In this document: positions 9,044 to 18,080 of the stretch, one piece after another
Numbering within the stretch: position 1 is the stretch's first letter
How the letters are laid out: each line of letters begins with the position of its first letter
Assembly: GCF_009932475.1 (NCBI RefSeq)
Contig: NZ_BJOV01000003.1
Location: 248,001 to 312,000, forward strand
Reading direction: 5' to 3'
Length of the DNA: 64,000 bases
Source of the DNA: Gordonia spumicola
GTDB taxonomy: Bacteria > Actinomycetota > Actinomycetes > Mycobacteriales > Mycobacteriaceae
Translations under genes and position numbers: made by a program
The notes under the pieces: generated by a model
Databases searched by the model: none
Seen by the model: only the letters and a program-made list of their open reading frames with translations
What the model was told of the DNA's origin: nothing

Positions 9044-9105
9044 TCAACCATCCGGTTGATAACTAGTACACGCCTCTTCCAAGCCGTTGTCAACCACTTG
9101 GTTGA
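9044..9105 (-). promoter_or_regulatory. arsR promoter with two palindromic operators
   Basis: Two inverted repeats of the form TCAACC-N4-GGTTGA lie at 9044-9059 and 9090-9105, with centres 46 bp apart. On the minus strand a perfect TTGACA (9093-9088) overlaps the distal repeat. A -10-like TGTACT (17-bp spacer) or TACTAG (19-bp spacer) lies between the repeats. The proximal repeat lies in the expected 5' leader of arsR. The layout fits repression by the ArsR product. Confidence 0.7.
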
Positions 9106-9112
9106 GAAAGCG

Positions 9113-9493
9113 TCAGCGGTGCACTCCAGACACATAGAGCCACCGCCCGTCGACACGCTCGAACGTGCTGCGTTCGGTCATCGCACCGCGCCCGTCGGCG
9201 TCGCGATACACCGCGGTGAACTCGACGACGCCCGATGAGTGGAACGGCGAACCGTCGACGATGTCGACGATCGTCAGGTGCAGCCAGCACGTTCCGTCGT
9301 CGAGATCCAACGACGACGGACGAGTCGACGGATGCCAGGTGTCGAGCAGGTACCGGCGATCGCCGACTGCGAAGGCGGTGAATCGGCTCCTCATCAGGGC
9401 TTCCGCGGTCGGCGCCGACCCGCCGGACAGGTATCGGCCGCAGCACGCGGCGAGGTTCTCGCCACTGCCGCACGGGCATCGTCGTTCGTCCAC
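9113..9493 (-). CDS. YchJ-family (UPF0225) SEC-C motif protein
   Basis: This 126-residue protein begins CPCGSG and continues with CCG, the zinc-binding SEC-C signature, followed by the YchJ core (TAEALMRSRFTAFAVGDRRYLLDTWHPSTRP and the later VVEFTAVYRD). Members are small cystatin-like-fold proteins of unknown function, found widely in bacteria. The GTG at 9493 is chosen because it places the zinc motif at the N-terminus as in the family; the open frame further upstream runs into the GntR promoter. It is transcribed away from the GntR operon. Confidence 0.85.
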   Translation of the reverse strand: MDERRCPCGSGENLAACCGRYLSGGSAPTAEALMRSRFTAFAVGDRRYLLDTWHPSTRPSSLDLDDGTCWLHLTIVDIVDGSPFHSSGVVEFTAVYRDADGRGAMTERSTFERVDGRWLYVSGVHR

Positions 9494-9519
9494 GCGTCCA
9501 CCCTGACATGTGCGACCCC

Positions 9520-9569
9520 TTGACAGGCGCGACACCCGGTGCAATGGTTAGTTAGTCAAGTAAGTAACC
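9520..9569 (+). promoter_or_regulatory. Promoter and candidate GntR operator of the ABC operon
   Basis: TTGACA at 9520-9525 is followed after 17 bases by AATGGT (9543-9548) as a possible -10. An inverted repeat overlaps it: GGTTAGTTA (9546-9554), six bases, then TAAGTAACC (9561-9569), with eight of nine positions complementary. Its position directly upstream of a YtrA-type regulator suggests autorepression. A ribosome binding site AGGAGG follows at 9577-9582. Confidence 0.6.
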
Positions 9570-9588
9570 AAATAACAGGAGGCGCCTG

Positions 9589-9975
9589 ATGATCGACGAC
9601 GGACGGGCCCTCTTCCAGCAGATCGCGGACAGCATGGCCGACTCGATCATCGACGGAACCCTCGCGGAGGAGACCCGCGCCCCGTCGACCAACGAACTCG
9701 CGGCCTTCCACCGCATCAATCCGGCCACCGCAGCGAAAGGCGTGAACATGCTGGTAGACAAGGGAATCCTCTACAAACGACGCGGCGTCGGAATGTTCGT
9801 CGCCACCGGCGCACGCGACGCCCTCCGCCACGAACGGCAGGAGGCGTTCGCCGATCGGTTCATCGAACCGCTGCTCGGCGAGGCCCGTCGCCTCGGACTC
9901 GCCCCGGACGACCTCGTCGCCCTGATCCACGACCGTGCACCCCGCGACCTCATCGACGAAGGAGACCCGACATGA
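9589..9975 (+). CDS. GntR-family (YtrA subfamily) transcriptional regulator
   Basis: This is a 128-residue protein: an N-terminal winged helix (ALFQQIADSMADSIIDGTL, RAPSTNELAAFHRINPATAAKGVNML, then GVGMFV) with only a short C-terminal helical tail. That architecture defines the YtrA subgroup, which lacks a large effector domain and typically controls an adjacent ABC transporter. The usual LPS is RAPS here. The ATG has a clear AGGAGG. The stop overlaps the ATG of the ATPase gene. It probably represses the operon at the palindrome immediately upstream. Confidence 0.9.
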   Translation: MIDDGRALFQQIADSMADSIIDGTLAEETRAPSTNELAAFHRINPATAAKGVNMLVDKGILYKRRGVGMFVATGARDALRHERQEAFADRFIEPLLGEARRLGLAPDDLVALIHDRAPRDLIDEGDPT

Positions 9976-10889
9976 CGAACACACCGGCCGTCAGCGCACG
10001 CGGACTCACCAAGCGCTACGGCGACACCACCGTCCTCAAGTCGGTCGACTTCGACATCCCGACCGGCACCATCTGCGGCCTCTTCGGCCGCAACGGCGCG
10101 GGCAAGACCACCCTCATGTCGATCTTGACCGCGCAGAACTTCGCCACCTCGGGCGAGGCCAGGATCTTCGGCCGGTCCCCCTACGAGAACACCGACGTCC
10201 TGTCCCGACTGTGCTTCGTCCGCGAGAGCCAGAAGTATCCGGAGGACGCCAGGCCGTTCCATGCGTTCGCCGCGGCGAAGCTCTTCTTCCCCAACTGGAA
10301 CGACGAGCTCGCCCACCAGCTCATCGACGAGTTCCGGCTGCCGTGCAAGACGCGGATCAAGAAACTCTCCCGGGGCCAGCTGTCGGCCGTCGGCGTCATC
10401 ATCGGTCTCGCCTCGCGCGCAGAGGTCACGTTCTTCGACGAGCCGTACCTCGGGTTGGACGCCGTCGCCCGGCAGATCTTCTACGACCGCCTGCTCGCCG
10501 ACTACGCGGAGCACCCGCGCACCGTTGTCCTGTCGAGCCACTTGATCGACGAGATCTCCGACCTCATCGAACGGGTCCTCGTGGTCGACGACGGCGAGAT
10601 CGTCCTCGACGAGAACGCCGACGACCTGCGCGGACGCGCGTTCACCGTCGTCGGACCGGAACGCGCCGTCGACACGTTCATCGCCGGACGCGAGGAACTG
10701 CATCGCGAACGTCTCGGATCCGTCGCGTCGTCGACGGTGCTCGGCTCGCTCGACGTCGACGATCTGCGACGCCTCGGCGAGGCGAACCTCACCACCGCAC
10801 CGGTGTCGTTGCAGGAGCTCATCGTCCGATTCACGCAGCGCGCCGACACGTCCCGCACCGCCCAGACACGAGAAGGAGCACTCCGATGA
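9972..10889 (+). CDS. ABC transporter ATP-binding protein (GntR-linked, YtrB-like)
   Basis: This is a 305-residue ABC ATPase with Walker A GRNGAGKTT, signature KLSRGQLSAVGVI (SRGQ in place of SGGQ), Walker B VTFFDEPYLGLD and the switch SSHLIDEI. A C-terminal extension of about 80 residues follows the ATPase core, as in exporter-type ATPases. The start overlaps the GntR stop by four bases and the end overlaps the permease start by four bases, so the three are co-translated. It probably powers a small exporter of unknown substrate; relatives respond to cell-wall-active compounds. The signature change still retains the catalytic Gly-Gln. Confidence 0.88.
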   Translation: MTNTPAVSARGLTKRYGDTTVLKSVDFDIPTGTICGLFGRNGAGKTTLMSILTAQNFATSGEARIFGRSPYENTDVLSRLCFVRESQKYPEDARPFHAFAAAKLFFPNWNDELAHQLIDEFRLPCKTRIKKLSRGQLSAVGVIIGLASRAEVTFFDEPYLGLDAVARQIFYDRLLADYAEHPRTVVLSSHLIDEISDLIERVLVVDDGEIVLDENADDLRGRAFTVVGPERAVDTFIAGREELHRERLGSVASSTVLGSLDVDDLRRLGEANLTTAPVSLQELIVRFTQRADTSRTAQTREGALR

Positions 10890-11605
10890 CCACCGCGACC
10901 CCCGCGCTGCGGACCGGCAAGGTGATCCGCATGCAGTTGATCAACAAGCAGACGTTCGTCTGGATGCCGCTGCTGATCCTGGCGAGCTCGTTCGCCATCA
11001 CGATGATGGTCTACGGCGTGATCGCGTACTCGGTGAGCGACCGCACCGAGCCCATGTACGGCGGCGGATCGCAGGCTCCGCTCTGGTACTTCCTCGTCGT
11101 GGGCGTGCAGGCGCTCTCGTTCACGTTCCCGTTCGCCCAGGCCCTGAGCATCAGCCGACGCGAGTTCTTCTTCGGGACGTACGCGACCGCGATCCTCACG
11201 TCGCTGACGCTGACCGCGGCATTCCTCGCGGGCGGCGGCATCGAACGCGCGACCGACGGCTGGGGCTTCGACGCGTACTTTTTCTACCTGCCGTGGATCT
11301 GGGAGCAGGGACCGGTCGTGGCGCTGGCGCTGTATTTCACGATCGCGATGTTCGCGTTCACCGTCGGATTCTGGGCGGCGACGCTGTACAAGCGGTTCAA
11401 TCTGATCGGGCTGCTGTCGACGGGTGTCGGAATCGCCGTCGTGATCGTGCTGACCGCCCTGGCGCTGAGTTGGGCAGGCGAATGGCCCGCGTTCGGACGC
11501 TGGATCGTCGACCTGGCGCCCATCGATGTGGCCGGGTTGTTCCTCGCCGTGGACGCCGTGCTCGCGGGCGTCTCGTACCTGACGATCCGCCGCGCGATCC
11601 CGTAG
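10886..11605 (+). CDS. ABC transporter membrane subunit
   Basis: This 239-residue integral membrane protein has about six hydrophobic segments, including LLILASSFAITMMVYGVIAY, LVVGVQALSFTFPFAQAL and LLSTGVGIAVVIVLTALAL. It is an ABC-2-like subunit of the transporter whose ATPase gene it overlaps (ATGA). AAGGAG precedes the ATG at 10886, which fixes the start. SISRREFFFGTY is reminiscent of the cytoplasmic coupling helix in such permeases. The substrate is unknown. Confidence 0.8.
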   Translation: MTTATPALRTGKVIRMQLINKQTFVWMPLLILASSFAITMMVYGVIAYSVSDRTEPMYGGGSQAPLWYFLVVGVQALSFTFPFAQALSISRREFFFGTYATAILTSLTLTAAFLAGGGIERATDGWGFDAYFFYLPWIWEQGPVVALALYFTIAMFAFTVGFWAATLYKRFNLIGLLSTGVGIAVVIVLTALALSWAGEWPAFGRWIVDLAPIDVAGLFLAVDAVLAGVSYLTIRRAIP

Positions 11606-11622
11606 CCACGCGGTGCACGACA

Positions 11623-11661
11623 ATCGACCCTTCGACTCCGGGCCGGAGTCGAAGGGTCGAT
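11623..11661. terminator. Bidirectional hairpin between the ABC operon and purH
   Basis: A 17-bp perfect inverted repeat (ATCGACCCTTCGACTCC at 11623-11639, complement at 11645-11661) encloses a 5-base loop. It separates two convergent operons, and its last base is the first base of the purH stop codon on the other strand. The TTCGACTC/GAGTCGAA core recurs in other palindromes here. Confidence 0.75.
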
Positions 11662-13226
11662 CAGTGCGCGAAGTGGCGCGAACCGGTGAGGTACATGGTG
11701 ACGCCCGCGGCTTTCGCGGCCTCGATGACCTCGTTGTCGCGGATCGACCCACCGGGCTGGACGACGGCTCGGACGCCTGCGTCGAGCAGCACCTGCAGAC
11801 CGTCGGGGAACGGGAAGAAGGCGTCGGACGCTCCGACCGATCCCTTGGCGCGGTCACCGGCGCGGTTCACGGCAAGGTGTGCCGAGTCGACGCGGTTCAC
11901 CTGGCCCATGCCGACGCCGACGGACGCGCCGTCGGAGGCCAGCAGGATGGCGTTCGACTTGACCGCACGGCACGCGCGCCACGCGAAGACCAGGTCGGCG
12001 AGGGTCTGCTCGTCGGCGGCGTCGCCGGTGGCGAGCGTCCAGTTGGCGGGATCGTCGCCTTCGGCGTCGATGACGTCGCGGTCCTGCAACAGGATGCCGC
12101 CCGACACCGGGCGGATCTCCGCGCCCTTGGCGGTGGGTGCGTCGGCGACGAGGATGCGGACGTTCTTCTTCCGCGACAGGACCTCGACGGCTCCGTCGGC
12201 GTACGACGGGGCGATGATCACCTCGGTGAAGATGTCGGCGACCTGCTCCGCCATCTCGACGCTGACCTCGCGGTTCGCGGCGATCACGCCACCGTAGGCG
12301 CTCACCGGATCGCATGCGTGCGCCCGCCGATGAGCCTCGGCGATGTCCGAGCCGACCGCGATGCCGCACGGGTTGGCGTGCTTGATGATCGCGACCGCGG
12401 GGTCGGTGTGGTCGTACGCGGCACGCCACGCGGCGTCACCGTCGGTGAAGTTGTTGAACGACATGGCCTTGCCGTGCAGCTGCTCCGCCTGCGCCAGCCC
12501 CGCCGGGCCGTTGGTCGAGGTGTAGAGCGCGGCCGCCTGGTGCGGGTTCTCTCCGTACCGAAGCACGTCGGCGCGCTCCCACGTCGCGCCCGCCCACACC
12601 GGGAAGTTCGACGTCTCATCGGGTGCGACGACGCTGCTCATCCACGATGCGACGGCCACGTCGTAGTCGGCGGTGTGGCGGAACGCCTTCGCGGCGAGTG
12701 CCTTGCGCTCGGAGAGGGTGAAACCACCCGCGGCGACGGCCTCGGTGACCCGCGCGTAGTCGGACGGATCGACGACGACGCCGACAGACGGATGGTTCTT
12801 GGCGGCGGCACGCACCATCGACGGGCCGCCGATGTCGATCTGCTCGACGCACTCGTCGGGCGTGGCGCCCGACGCGACGGTCTCGGTGAACGGGTAGAGG
12901 TTCACCACGACCAGCTCGAACGGGGCGATGCCGAGTTCGTCGAGCTGACGGAGGTGATCGTCCTTGCGGGTGTCGGCGAGGACGCCCGCGTGGACACGCG
13001 GGTGCAGCGTCTTGACGCGGCCCTCGAGGCATTCGGGGAAGCCGGTCAGCTCGCTGACCTCGATGACCGGGACGCCCGCACCCGCGATCGTCTTGGCTGT
13101 GGAGCCGGTCGACACGATCTCGACACCCGCCGCATGCAGTGCGGTCGCGAGCTCGGCGAGTCCGGTCTTGTCGTAGACGCTGACCAGGGCGCGCTTGACG
13201 GCGCGACGATCTGCAGTTGCGTTCAC
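11661..13226 (-). CDS. purH: Bifunctional AICAR transformylase/IMP cyclohydrolase
   Basis: This is a 521-residue PurH of normal length. The N-terminal IMP cyclohydrolase (MGS-like) domain covers about residues 1-150 ([18 protein letters not shown]-equivalent [23 protein letters not shown]). The C-terminal AICAR transformylase carries the K-H catalytic pair in IKHANPCG. It performs the last two steps of de novo IMP synthesis, using 10-formyl-THF. The GTG at 13226 overlaps the purN stop by four bases, so the two are coupled. The C-terminus ([17 protein letters not shown]) matches the family end. Confidence 0.97.
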   Translation of the reverse strand: MNATADRRAVKRALVSVYDKTGLAELATALHAAGVEIVSTGSTAKTIAGAGVPVIEVSELTGFPECLEGRVKTLHPRVHAGVLADTRKDDHLRQLDELGIAPFELVVVNLYPFTETVASGATPDECVEQIDIGGPSMVRAAAKNHPSVGVVVDPSDYARVTEAVAAGGFTLSERKALAAKAFRHTADYDVAVASWMSSVVAPDETSNFPVWAGATWERADVLRYGENPHQAAALYTSTNGPAGLAQAEQLHGKAMSFNNFTDGDAAWRAAYDHTDPAVAIIKHANPCGIAVGSDIAEAHRRAHACDPVSAYGGVIAANREVSVEMAEQVADIFTEVIIAPSYADGAVEVLSRKKNVRILVADAPTAKGAEIRPVSGGILLQDRDVIDAEGDDPANWTLATGDAADEQTLADLVFAWRACRAVKSNAILLASDGASVGVGMGQVNRVDSAHLAVNRAGDRAKGSVGASDAFFPFPDGLQVLLDAGVRAVVQPGGSIRDNEVIEAAKAAGVTMYLTGSRHFAH

Positions 13227-13861
13227 TTGAGGTGTGCCTTTCGTCCATCGGTGACAACGCCACGGGCGGCGAGCGCGTCCACCACTTCTGGAAGCAGAGC
13301 GCGCTCGACGGTTTTGATGCGTTCGTGCAGGGTGGCCTCGGTGTCGTCGGGGGTGATCTCGACGACCCGTTGGGCCAGGATCGGGCCGGTGTCCACGCCG
13401 CCGTCGACGAGGTGGACGGTGGTCCCGGTGACTTTGACGCCGTACGCGAGCGCGTCGGCGACGCCGTGCGCACCGGGGAACGCCGGCAGCAGGGCTGGGT
13501 GGGAGTTGACGACGGTCCCGCCGAAACGGCCGAGGAACGCTGAGCCGAGGATCTTCATGAAACCCGCGGTGACGACCCACTCGGGCGCGAAGCCCGCGAC
13601 GGTCTCGGTGAGCGCGACGTCCCACGCGGCGCGGTCGGGATGGTCTTTGAGCACGCATTCGACGACCGGGACACCCGCGGCCGCGGCGATGTCGACGGCG
13701 GCGCACGGCCGGTCGACGACCGCGCCGACCACGGTGAATGCCGCGTCGGGACCTGCCGAGTACTCGATGATCGAGGCGAACAGCGATCCGGTTCCGGACG
13801 CGAGGACCACGACGGGCGCCTTGCCGGGGCGAACGGAGTCCTGAGGGCCTGTCACAGTCAC
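13223..13861 (-). CDS. purN: Phosphoribosylglycinamide formyltransferase (GART)
   Basis: This 212-residue enzyme transfers formyl from 10-formyl-THF to GAR in purine synthesis. It has the N-terminal [15 protein letters not shown] (substrate phosphate loop) and the catalytic cluster [32 protein letters not shown], containing the conserved Asn and His, then [12 protein letters not shown] with the catalytic Asp. The start is a GTG at 13861 or 13855; no strong ribosome site is seen, and the gene begins 4 bases after the PerM-type gene stop. It is co-transcribed with purH. Confidence 0.96.
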   Translation of the reverse strand: MTVTGPQDSVRPGKAPVVVLASGTGSLFASIIEYSAGPDAAFTVVGAVVDRPCAAVDIAAAAGVPVVECVLKDHPDRAAWDVALTETVAGFAPEWVVTAGFMKILGSAFLGRFGGTVVNSHPALLPAFPGAHGVADALAYGVKVTGTTVHLVDGGVDTGPILAQRVVEITPDDTEATLHERIKTVERALLPEVVDALAARGVVTDGRKAHLK

Positions 13862-13865
13862 GAGT

Positions 13866-15239
13866 TTAAGGCGTGTCGCGGACCACGTGGTCGTCGGGAT
13901 CGACGGTGTCCGAGTCGTCGTCCGGCTCGCCGTCGGGAACATCCCCGGCCGGGACGTCGTCGGCGTCGTCGGACGTGATGTCGTCGGCGTCCGACTCGGG
14001 GGTGTCGAACCAGTCGTCGAGATCGTCGCCGACGGCCTCCGCGGACTTGCTCCGGCCCGTCAGACCGCCGTCGGCCAGCCAGACGACGGCCACGACGAGC
14101 AGACCGCCGAGGGCGAGCCATGCGAACGTGTAGACGCCTGTGGTCGGAACGCTGACACCGGTGTGACCGAGCTCCCCCAGTCGCCCGCCCGCCGTCCACG
14201 CGAACACGACGATCAGTGCGGCGGCGACCGCCGCGCCGATCCCGACGGCGCGCAGATGCTTGAGCGGATCGTCACTCCGGCAGAACCAGCCCAGGAGCAG
14301 ACCAGCGGCGAGCGGGATCAGGAAGAGGAACCATCCGAGTGCTCCGGCGCCGACCTGCGGGACGACCGCGGTCACGGGCAGCGGCGGGACGGCTCCCCGG
14401 GAGACGTCGAACGCGTCGACGACGGTGGTGCCGATCTGCGCACTCGCACCGGTGCTGACCGCGGTGGCTCCGACGATGACGTTCGGCAGGTAGAGGATCG
14501 ACAGTCCGGCCAGACCGAGGTAGCCGTCGACGGTGTTGCCGTCGGCGATCATGCTCCCGACCGCTCCCCAATGGGCGACCAGCCCGCCGAACACGACCAC
14601 GGCTCCGCCCGCGATGAGAACGCCGAACGCGATGAGGCCGCCGCGCGCGCCGACCCGCTCGGTGGCGGGCACTGCGAATTCGGCGAGGATCGGCGTGAGG
14701 CTGGGGATCGCGACGCCGACGAGGACCGCGACACCCTGGACGAAGAGGGTGTATCCGAATGCGAGCAGCGGATCGGGCGCCTCGATGGGCGTGGTGGCCG
14801 ACCCGTCGGCCACCACCGCGAGGGACAAGGCCGTGACAAGCAGACCGCCGCCGAGCGCCGCCGAGACGATGCCGATCAGGTCGGGCAGTGCACGGGCCGT
14901 CGCCGCGCCCTCGGCGACGAGTTTCGCGGTGGCCGCCATCGCCAGCAGGGTCGGCAGAAGCGGAAGCACCCCGAGGGTGATGCCGCCGATCGTGATCGGC
15001 ACCTGATTGACGGCGAGCCAGCCCGCCGCGGTCGCCGAGCCGATGCCGGACAGTCCGTCGCCCGCCAGCAGTCGGATGAGGCCGATGATCACCGCGATCG
15101 TGACCACGGTGATCATCGGCGACACCAACGCGACCTTGACGAGATCCCAGGTGGCGGCCTTGCGGGGGACGCCACCGGCACGACGATCCAGGCGCACCTG
15201 CCTGAGGCGGGCTGCCAGGGAGTTCGACGACGGGCTCAC
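13866..15239 (-). CDS. perM: DUF6350/PerM-type polytopic membrane protein
   Basis: This 457-residue protein has about ten hydrophobic segments followed by an acidic, disordered C-terminal tail of about 60 residues rich in Asp and Pro. Gene order (DUF5336 gene, this gene, purN, purH) matches Rv0954-perM(Rv0955)-purN-purH of M. tuberculosis. There PerM supports cell division under host-imposed stress by stabilising a divisome component. The same role here is inferred from synteny and topology, not from residues. It starts 22 bases after the DUF5336 stop, so they probably share a transcript. Confidence 0.82.
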   Translation of the reverse strand: MSPSSNSLAARLRQVRLDRRAGGVPRKAATWDLVKVALVSPMITVVTIAVIIGLIRLLAGDGLSGIGSATAAGWLAVNQVPITIGGITLGVLPLLPTLLAMAATAKLVAEGAATARALPDLIGIVSAALGGGLLVTALSLAVVADGSATTPIEAPDPLLAFGYTLFVQGVAVLVGVAIPSLTPILAEFAVPATERVGARGGLIAFGVLIAGGAVVVFGGLVAHWGAVGSMIADGNTVDGYLGLAGLSILYLPNVIVGATAVSTGASAQIGTTVVDAFDVSRGAVPPLPVTAVVPQVGAGALGWFLFLIPLAAGLLLGWFCRSDDPLKHLRAVGIGAAVAAALIVVFAWTAGGRLGELGHTGVSVPTTGVYTFAWLALGGLLVVAVVWLADGGLTGRSKSAEAVGDDLDDWFDTPESDADDITSDDADDVPAGDVPDGEPDDDSDTVDPDDHVVRDTP

Positions 15240-15261
15240 GCGGTCGCGGCGGTGGTGATCG

Positions 15262-16260
15262 TTACTGCTGTTCGGACTGCGGGGTCGCAGCCGCGCCCGG
15301 ATCGGTGTTCGGCTTGACGAACGCGGTGGTCGCGTTCACGTCCGACTGGCCGTACCCCGACGCGGCCTGCTGGCCGGTGGAGACAGCCTGCGTCGCGGCG
15401 TTGTAGTTCTGCGCCTCGGGCTGAGCCTGCGCGGCGCCCTGCTGGCCGTAGCCATACCCGTAGCTCGACGACTGGGCCTGCGGCTGTCCCGCCTGGGCCT
15501 GCGGCTGCGCCGCCTGCTGGGCGCCGTAGGCGTCGGCCGCCGGTGCGGAGTAGCCCGCCGACGACGCCGCGGCGGCAGCCGTCGCATCCGCCGGAGCGGT
15601 CTTGATCTGACCGCCCTCGACCAACAGCCACACGACCGCGGCGATCGCCGACAGGATCGACGTGATGAGGAGGACGATGGCGCCCGCGCCGTTGTCGGCA
15701 TCCGCGGTTGCGAACTGGAAGATCGTGACGAGCGCGCTCACCACCGTGAGCGCGAAGACCGATCCGACCGCCCACTTCTCCGTGCCGAGAACGAATGTGA
15801 CGAGCGCGATCAGGCCAGCGACTGCGAGCAGCACGTACGGACCGACGAAAGCCGACTCGAACAACTTTGACGAGGTGGACAGGTAGGCGCCGTCGTACTT
15901 GGCGCCGGCCAGGAATCCGCAGAACAGCGTGATGACGCCAAGGCCGCCGATGACGCCCGCGAGGATGGTGGGTGTGTTGGCGGGGAGGCCCTGGCCGGCG
16001 GGAGCCGGAGCGCCGTAACCGTACTGTGCCTGCTGCTGACCGTAGGGGTCCTGACCTGCGGGCTGCTGACCGTACGGGTCCTGCGCGGCCGCCTGCTGCC
16101 CGTACTGCTGCTGACCGTACTGCGCCTGCTGGCCGTACTGGCCCTGCGTCGCGTCGTAGCCCTGCTGGCCGTACTGCTGCTGACCGTACTGCTGGTTCTG
16201 TGCCGCCTGGGGATCCTGGCCGTAGCCGTAGCCGTAGCCGCCTGACTGCGGGTAGGTCAT
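15262..16260 (-). CDS. DUF5336 membrane protein with Gln/Tyr/Gly-rich ends (Rv0954-like)
   Basis: The 332-residue protein starts with about 90 residues of imperfect YGQQ-type repeats (Gln, Tyr, Gly, Ala). Four hydrophobic segments follow at about 100-230 (TILAGVIGGLGVITLFCGFLA; GPYVLLAVAGLIALVTFVLG; SVFALTVVSALVTIFQFA; AIVLLITSILSAIAAVVWLL). The C-terminus is a second Ala/Gln/Tyr-rich tail. The DUF5336 family includes the 34-kDa mycobacterial antigen; function is unknown. ATG at 16260 is preferred because GAGGAGC precedes it; the upstream in-frame codons are weaker. It heads the perM-purN-purH run. A second DUF5336 protein lies at 34009-34707. Confidence 0.85.
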   Translation of the reverse strand: MTYPQSGGYGYGYGQDPQAAQNQQYGQQQYGQQGYDATQGQYGQQAQYGQQQYGQQAAAQDPYGQQPAGQDPYGQQQAQYGYGAPAPAGQGLPANTPTILAGVIGGLGVITLFCGFLAGAKYDGAYLSTSSKLFESAFVGPYVLLAVAGLIALVTFVLGTEKWAVGSVFALTVVSALVTIFQFATADADNGAGAIVLLITSILSAIAAVVWLLVEGGQIKTAPADATAAAAASSAGYSAPAADAYGAQQAAQPQAQAGQPQAQSSSYGYGYGQQGAAQAQPEAQNYNAATQAVSTGQQAASGYGQSDVNATTAFVKPNTDPGAAATPQSEQQ

Positions 16261-16457
16261 GTGTCGCTCCTCGCGTCGAGTTCGCATCATCGGCTGTTCC
16301 GACGAACGGACTCCACGCTAATACACGGACGCTGAGAGGGTCCGGCACCGTTCCCCCGACGAGTCGGTCGATCGGACGACGTCGTGGTTTCGCAGGTAGC
16401 GCAAGCGAGTGCGGAAGTCCATCGTTGGCGGCCTAATCGAAACTATATACGAGACTA

Positions 16458-16486
16458 TTGTGATTTTAGACATATCAGAGTAGCGT
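16458..16486 (+). promoter_or_regulatory. Promoter of the DUF222/HNH gene
   Basis: TTGTGA (16458-16463), a 17-bp spacer and TAGCGT (16481-16486) form a sigma-A-like promoter. It lies in a distinctly AT-rich stretch (about 16437-16482), unlike the surrounding DNA. The expected start is about 40 bases before the ATG at 16533. Confidence 0.6.
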
Positions 16487-16532
16487 GGAGATACCGAAAG
16501 AAGCAGACAACCCGGCGGAGGAGGTGGACACC

Positions 16533-18044
16533 ATGACGAACATCGAACTGCCCGATAATGCGCTGGATCTCGTGCGGTTGCAGGATCAGGTCGCGCAGAA
16601 GCTCGCGGTGGTGTCGCTGGCCGGGTTGTCCGACCGGGAGCTGCTCGTGGCCTCCGAGGTCAATGAGCGGTCCAATCGTCGTGGTGTCGGTGTGGATGCG
16701 CGGCTGTTCGCCGAGGTGTCTCAGCGCGGTGCGTACCGCGAGTTGGGATCGCAGATGCCCGGCAAGTACCTCGAAGGTCAGCTTCGACTGTCGGCGCGGG
16801 CCCGCAAACAGCGCACCGACGCGGCGTTAAGCCTGAGCTCACTGGTCGCCTTCTCCGGCGAACCACTCGAGCCGAGCCTCCCGGCCACCGCCGACGCCGT
16901 AGCCGACGGCGACCTCTCCCTCGACCATGTTGCGGAGATCGTCGACGTCATCGACGCGATCCCGGCGGCGATCCCCGCCGATGTGAAGGGCCGCGCCGAA
17001 GCCGAACTCGCCGGCGTGGCTCGGACGTTGACTCCCGAACAGACCCGGACCGCGGGCAAGCGGATTCTGGCTCACCTCGATCCCGACGGTGAGTTGACCG
17101 ACGACACCGACCGAGCCCGGAGTCGTGGCGTGACTCTCGCTCCGCAGGATCGGCGGCTCATGTCGGCGATCAGCGCGAAATTGACTCCGGCGGCACGCGC
17201 CAAGCTTGAGGCACTGCTCGTATTGTGGGCGGCACCGGGGATGAACAATCCCGACGACGAGCAGTCCCCGTCCGGATCATCGGCCAATGTCGACCCCGAG
17301 GCGCTCGCTGCGGCCGCCGAGCGGGACACTCGTTCGCAGTCGCAGCGCAATCACGATGCGTTGGAGGCGATGTGGACGTTCCTGATCGCCAATGGCGGTC
17401 TGGGCGAGGGTGCCTCCCTGTCGTCGCAGCTGGTGGTGACCGCGTCGCTGGATGATCTCGAATCCCGCTCGGGTGTCGCGACCACCGCGACCGGGACTCG
17501 TCTGCCGGTCAAGGACCTCGTCGAGATCGCCGGCGACGCGACCCCGTGGCTGGAAGTGTTCGCCACCGCCTCAGCACAGATCCTGTACCTCGGGCGCGGC
17601 AAACGCCTGGCGTCCCGGGCTCAGCGGCTGGCGTTGTTCGGCCGCGATCGCGGCTGCACCGCGCCCGGATGCACCGTCCCGTGGTCGCGGACCCAGGCCC
17701 ATCACATGCCGGACTGGCAAGACGGCGGTCCGACCGATGTGGATCATCTCGGTGGGGCGTGCGGCGGCCACAACAGGTCGGTCTCGACCACACCCGGTGG
17801 ATGGGAGACCACCATCCTGCAGACCGGTCCCTTCACAGGCCGGGTCGGATGGCGGCCCACCGGCTCGAACGAGCCGTGGAAGGTCAACCACGCGTTGCAG
17901 CCGGAGAAGATCCTCCCCACGTACGGCGATCGGGTCACCGAGTCCGGATCGGCCGTCGAAAAGTGGCTGTCCTGCCGGATTCCGGCCCCGCCACCGGGTC
18001 CGCCCGTCCCGCCGGGGACGGACGTGGTGCGGCACCCCGCCTGA
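16533..18044 (+). CDS. DUF222 (13E12-type) HNH endonuclease-like protein
   Basis: This 503-residue protein has an N-terminal DUF222 region (about 20-330, ELLVASEVNERSNRRGVGVDARLFAEVSQRGAY and later helices). A C-terminal HNH nuclease domain follows: a Cys pair in DRGCTAPGC, the HH of AHHMPDWQDGG, and the closing CGGHNR. This is the 13E12 family found in many copies in Gordonia, Mycobacterium and relatives and treated as mobile or REP-associated. Substrate and role are unknown. The ATG at 16533 is preceded by GGAGGAGG; a GTG at 16485 inside the promoter is rejected. It stands alone between oppositely oriented operons, which fits independent acquisition. Confidence 0.88.
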   Translation: MTNIELPDNALDLVRLQDQVAQKLAVVSLAGLSDRELLVASEVNERSNRRGVGVDARLFAEVSQRGAYRELGSQMPGKYLEGQLRLSARARKQRTDAALSLSSLVAFSGEPLEPSLPATADAVADGDLSLDHVAEIVDVIDAIPAAIPADVKGRAEAELAGVARTLTPEQTRTAGKRILAHLDPDGELTDDTDRARSRGVTLAPQDRRLMSAISAKLTPAARAKLEALLVLWAAPGMNNPDDEQSPSGSSANVDPEALAAAAERDTRSQSQRNHDALEAMWTFLIANGGLGEGASLSSQLVVTASLDDLESRSGVATTATGTRLPVKDLVEIAGDATPWLEVFATASAQILYLGRGKRLASRAQRLALFGRDRGCTAPGCTVPWSRTQAHHMPDWQDGGPTDVDHLGGACGGHNRSVSTTPGGWETTILQTGPFTGRVGWRPTGSNEPWKVNHALQPEKILPTYGDRVTESGSAVEKWLSCRIPAPPPGPPVPPGTDVVRHPA

Positions 18045-18060
18045 GACAGGTCAGGCGGGG
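18035..18060. terminator. Hairpin after the HNH gene
   Basis: CCCCGCCTGA (18035-18044) pairs with TCAGGCGGGG (18051-18060) around a 6-base loop. The stem contains the HNH stop codon. It lies between convergent genes and can serve both strands. Confidence 0.7.
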
Positions 18061-18080
18061 ACACCGTCATGCCCGACCGG

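Noticed and set aside
16000-16260. Tandem short DNA repeats as a CRISPR array or satellite
   Set aside because: The repeats are in frame and encode the Gln/Tyr/Gly tail of the DUF5336 protein; there are no spacers and no cas genes in the window.
16485-16532. GTG at 16485 as the start of the HNH gene
   Set aside because: It lies within the -10 element region and has no ribosome binding site; the ATG at 16533 has GGAGGAGG.
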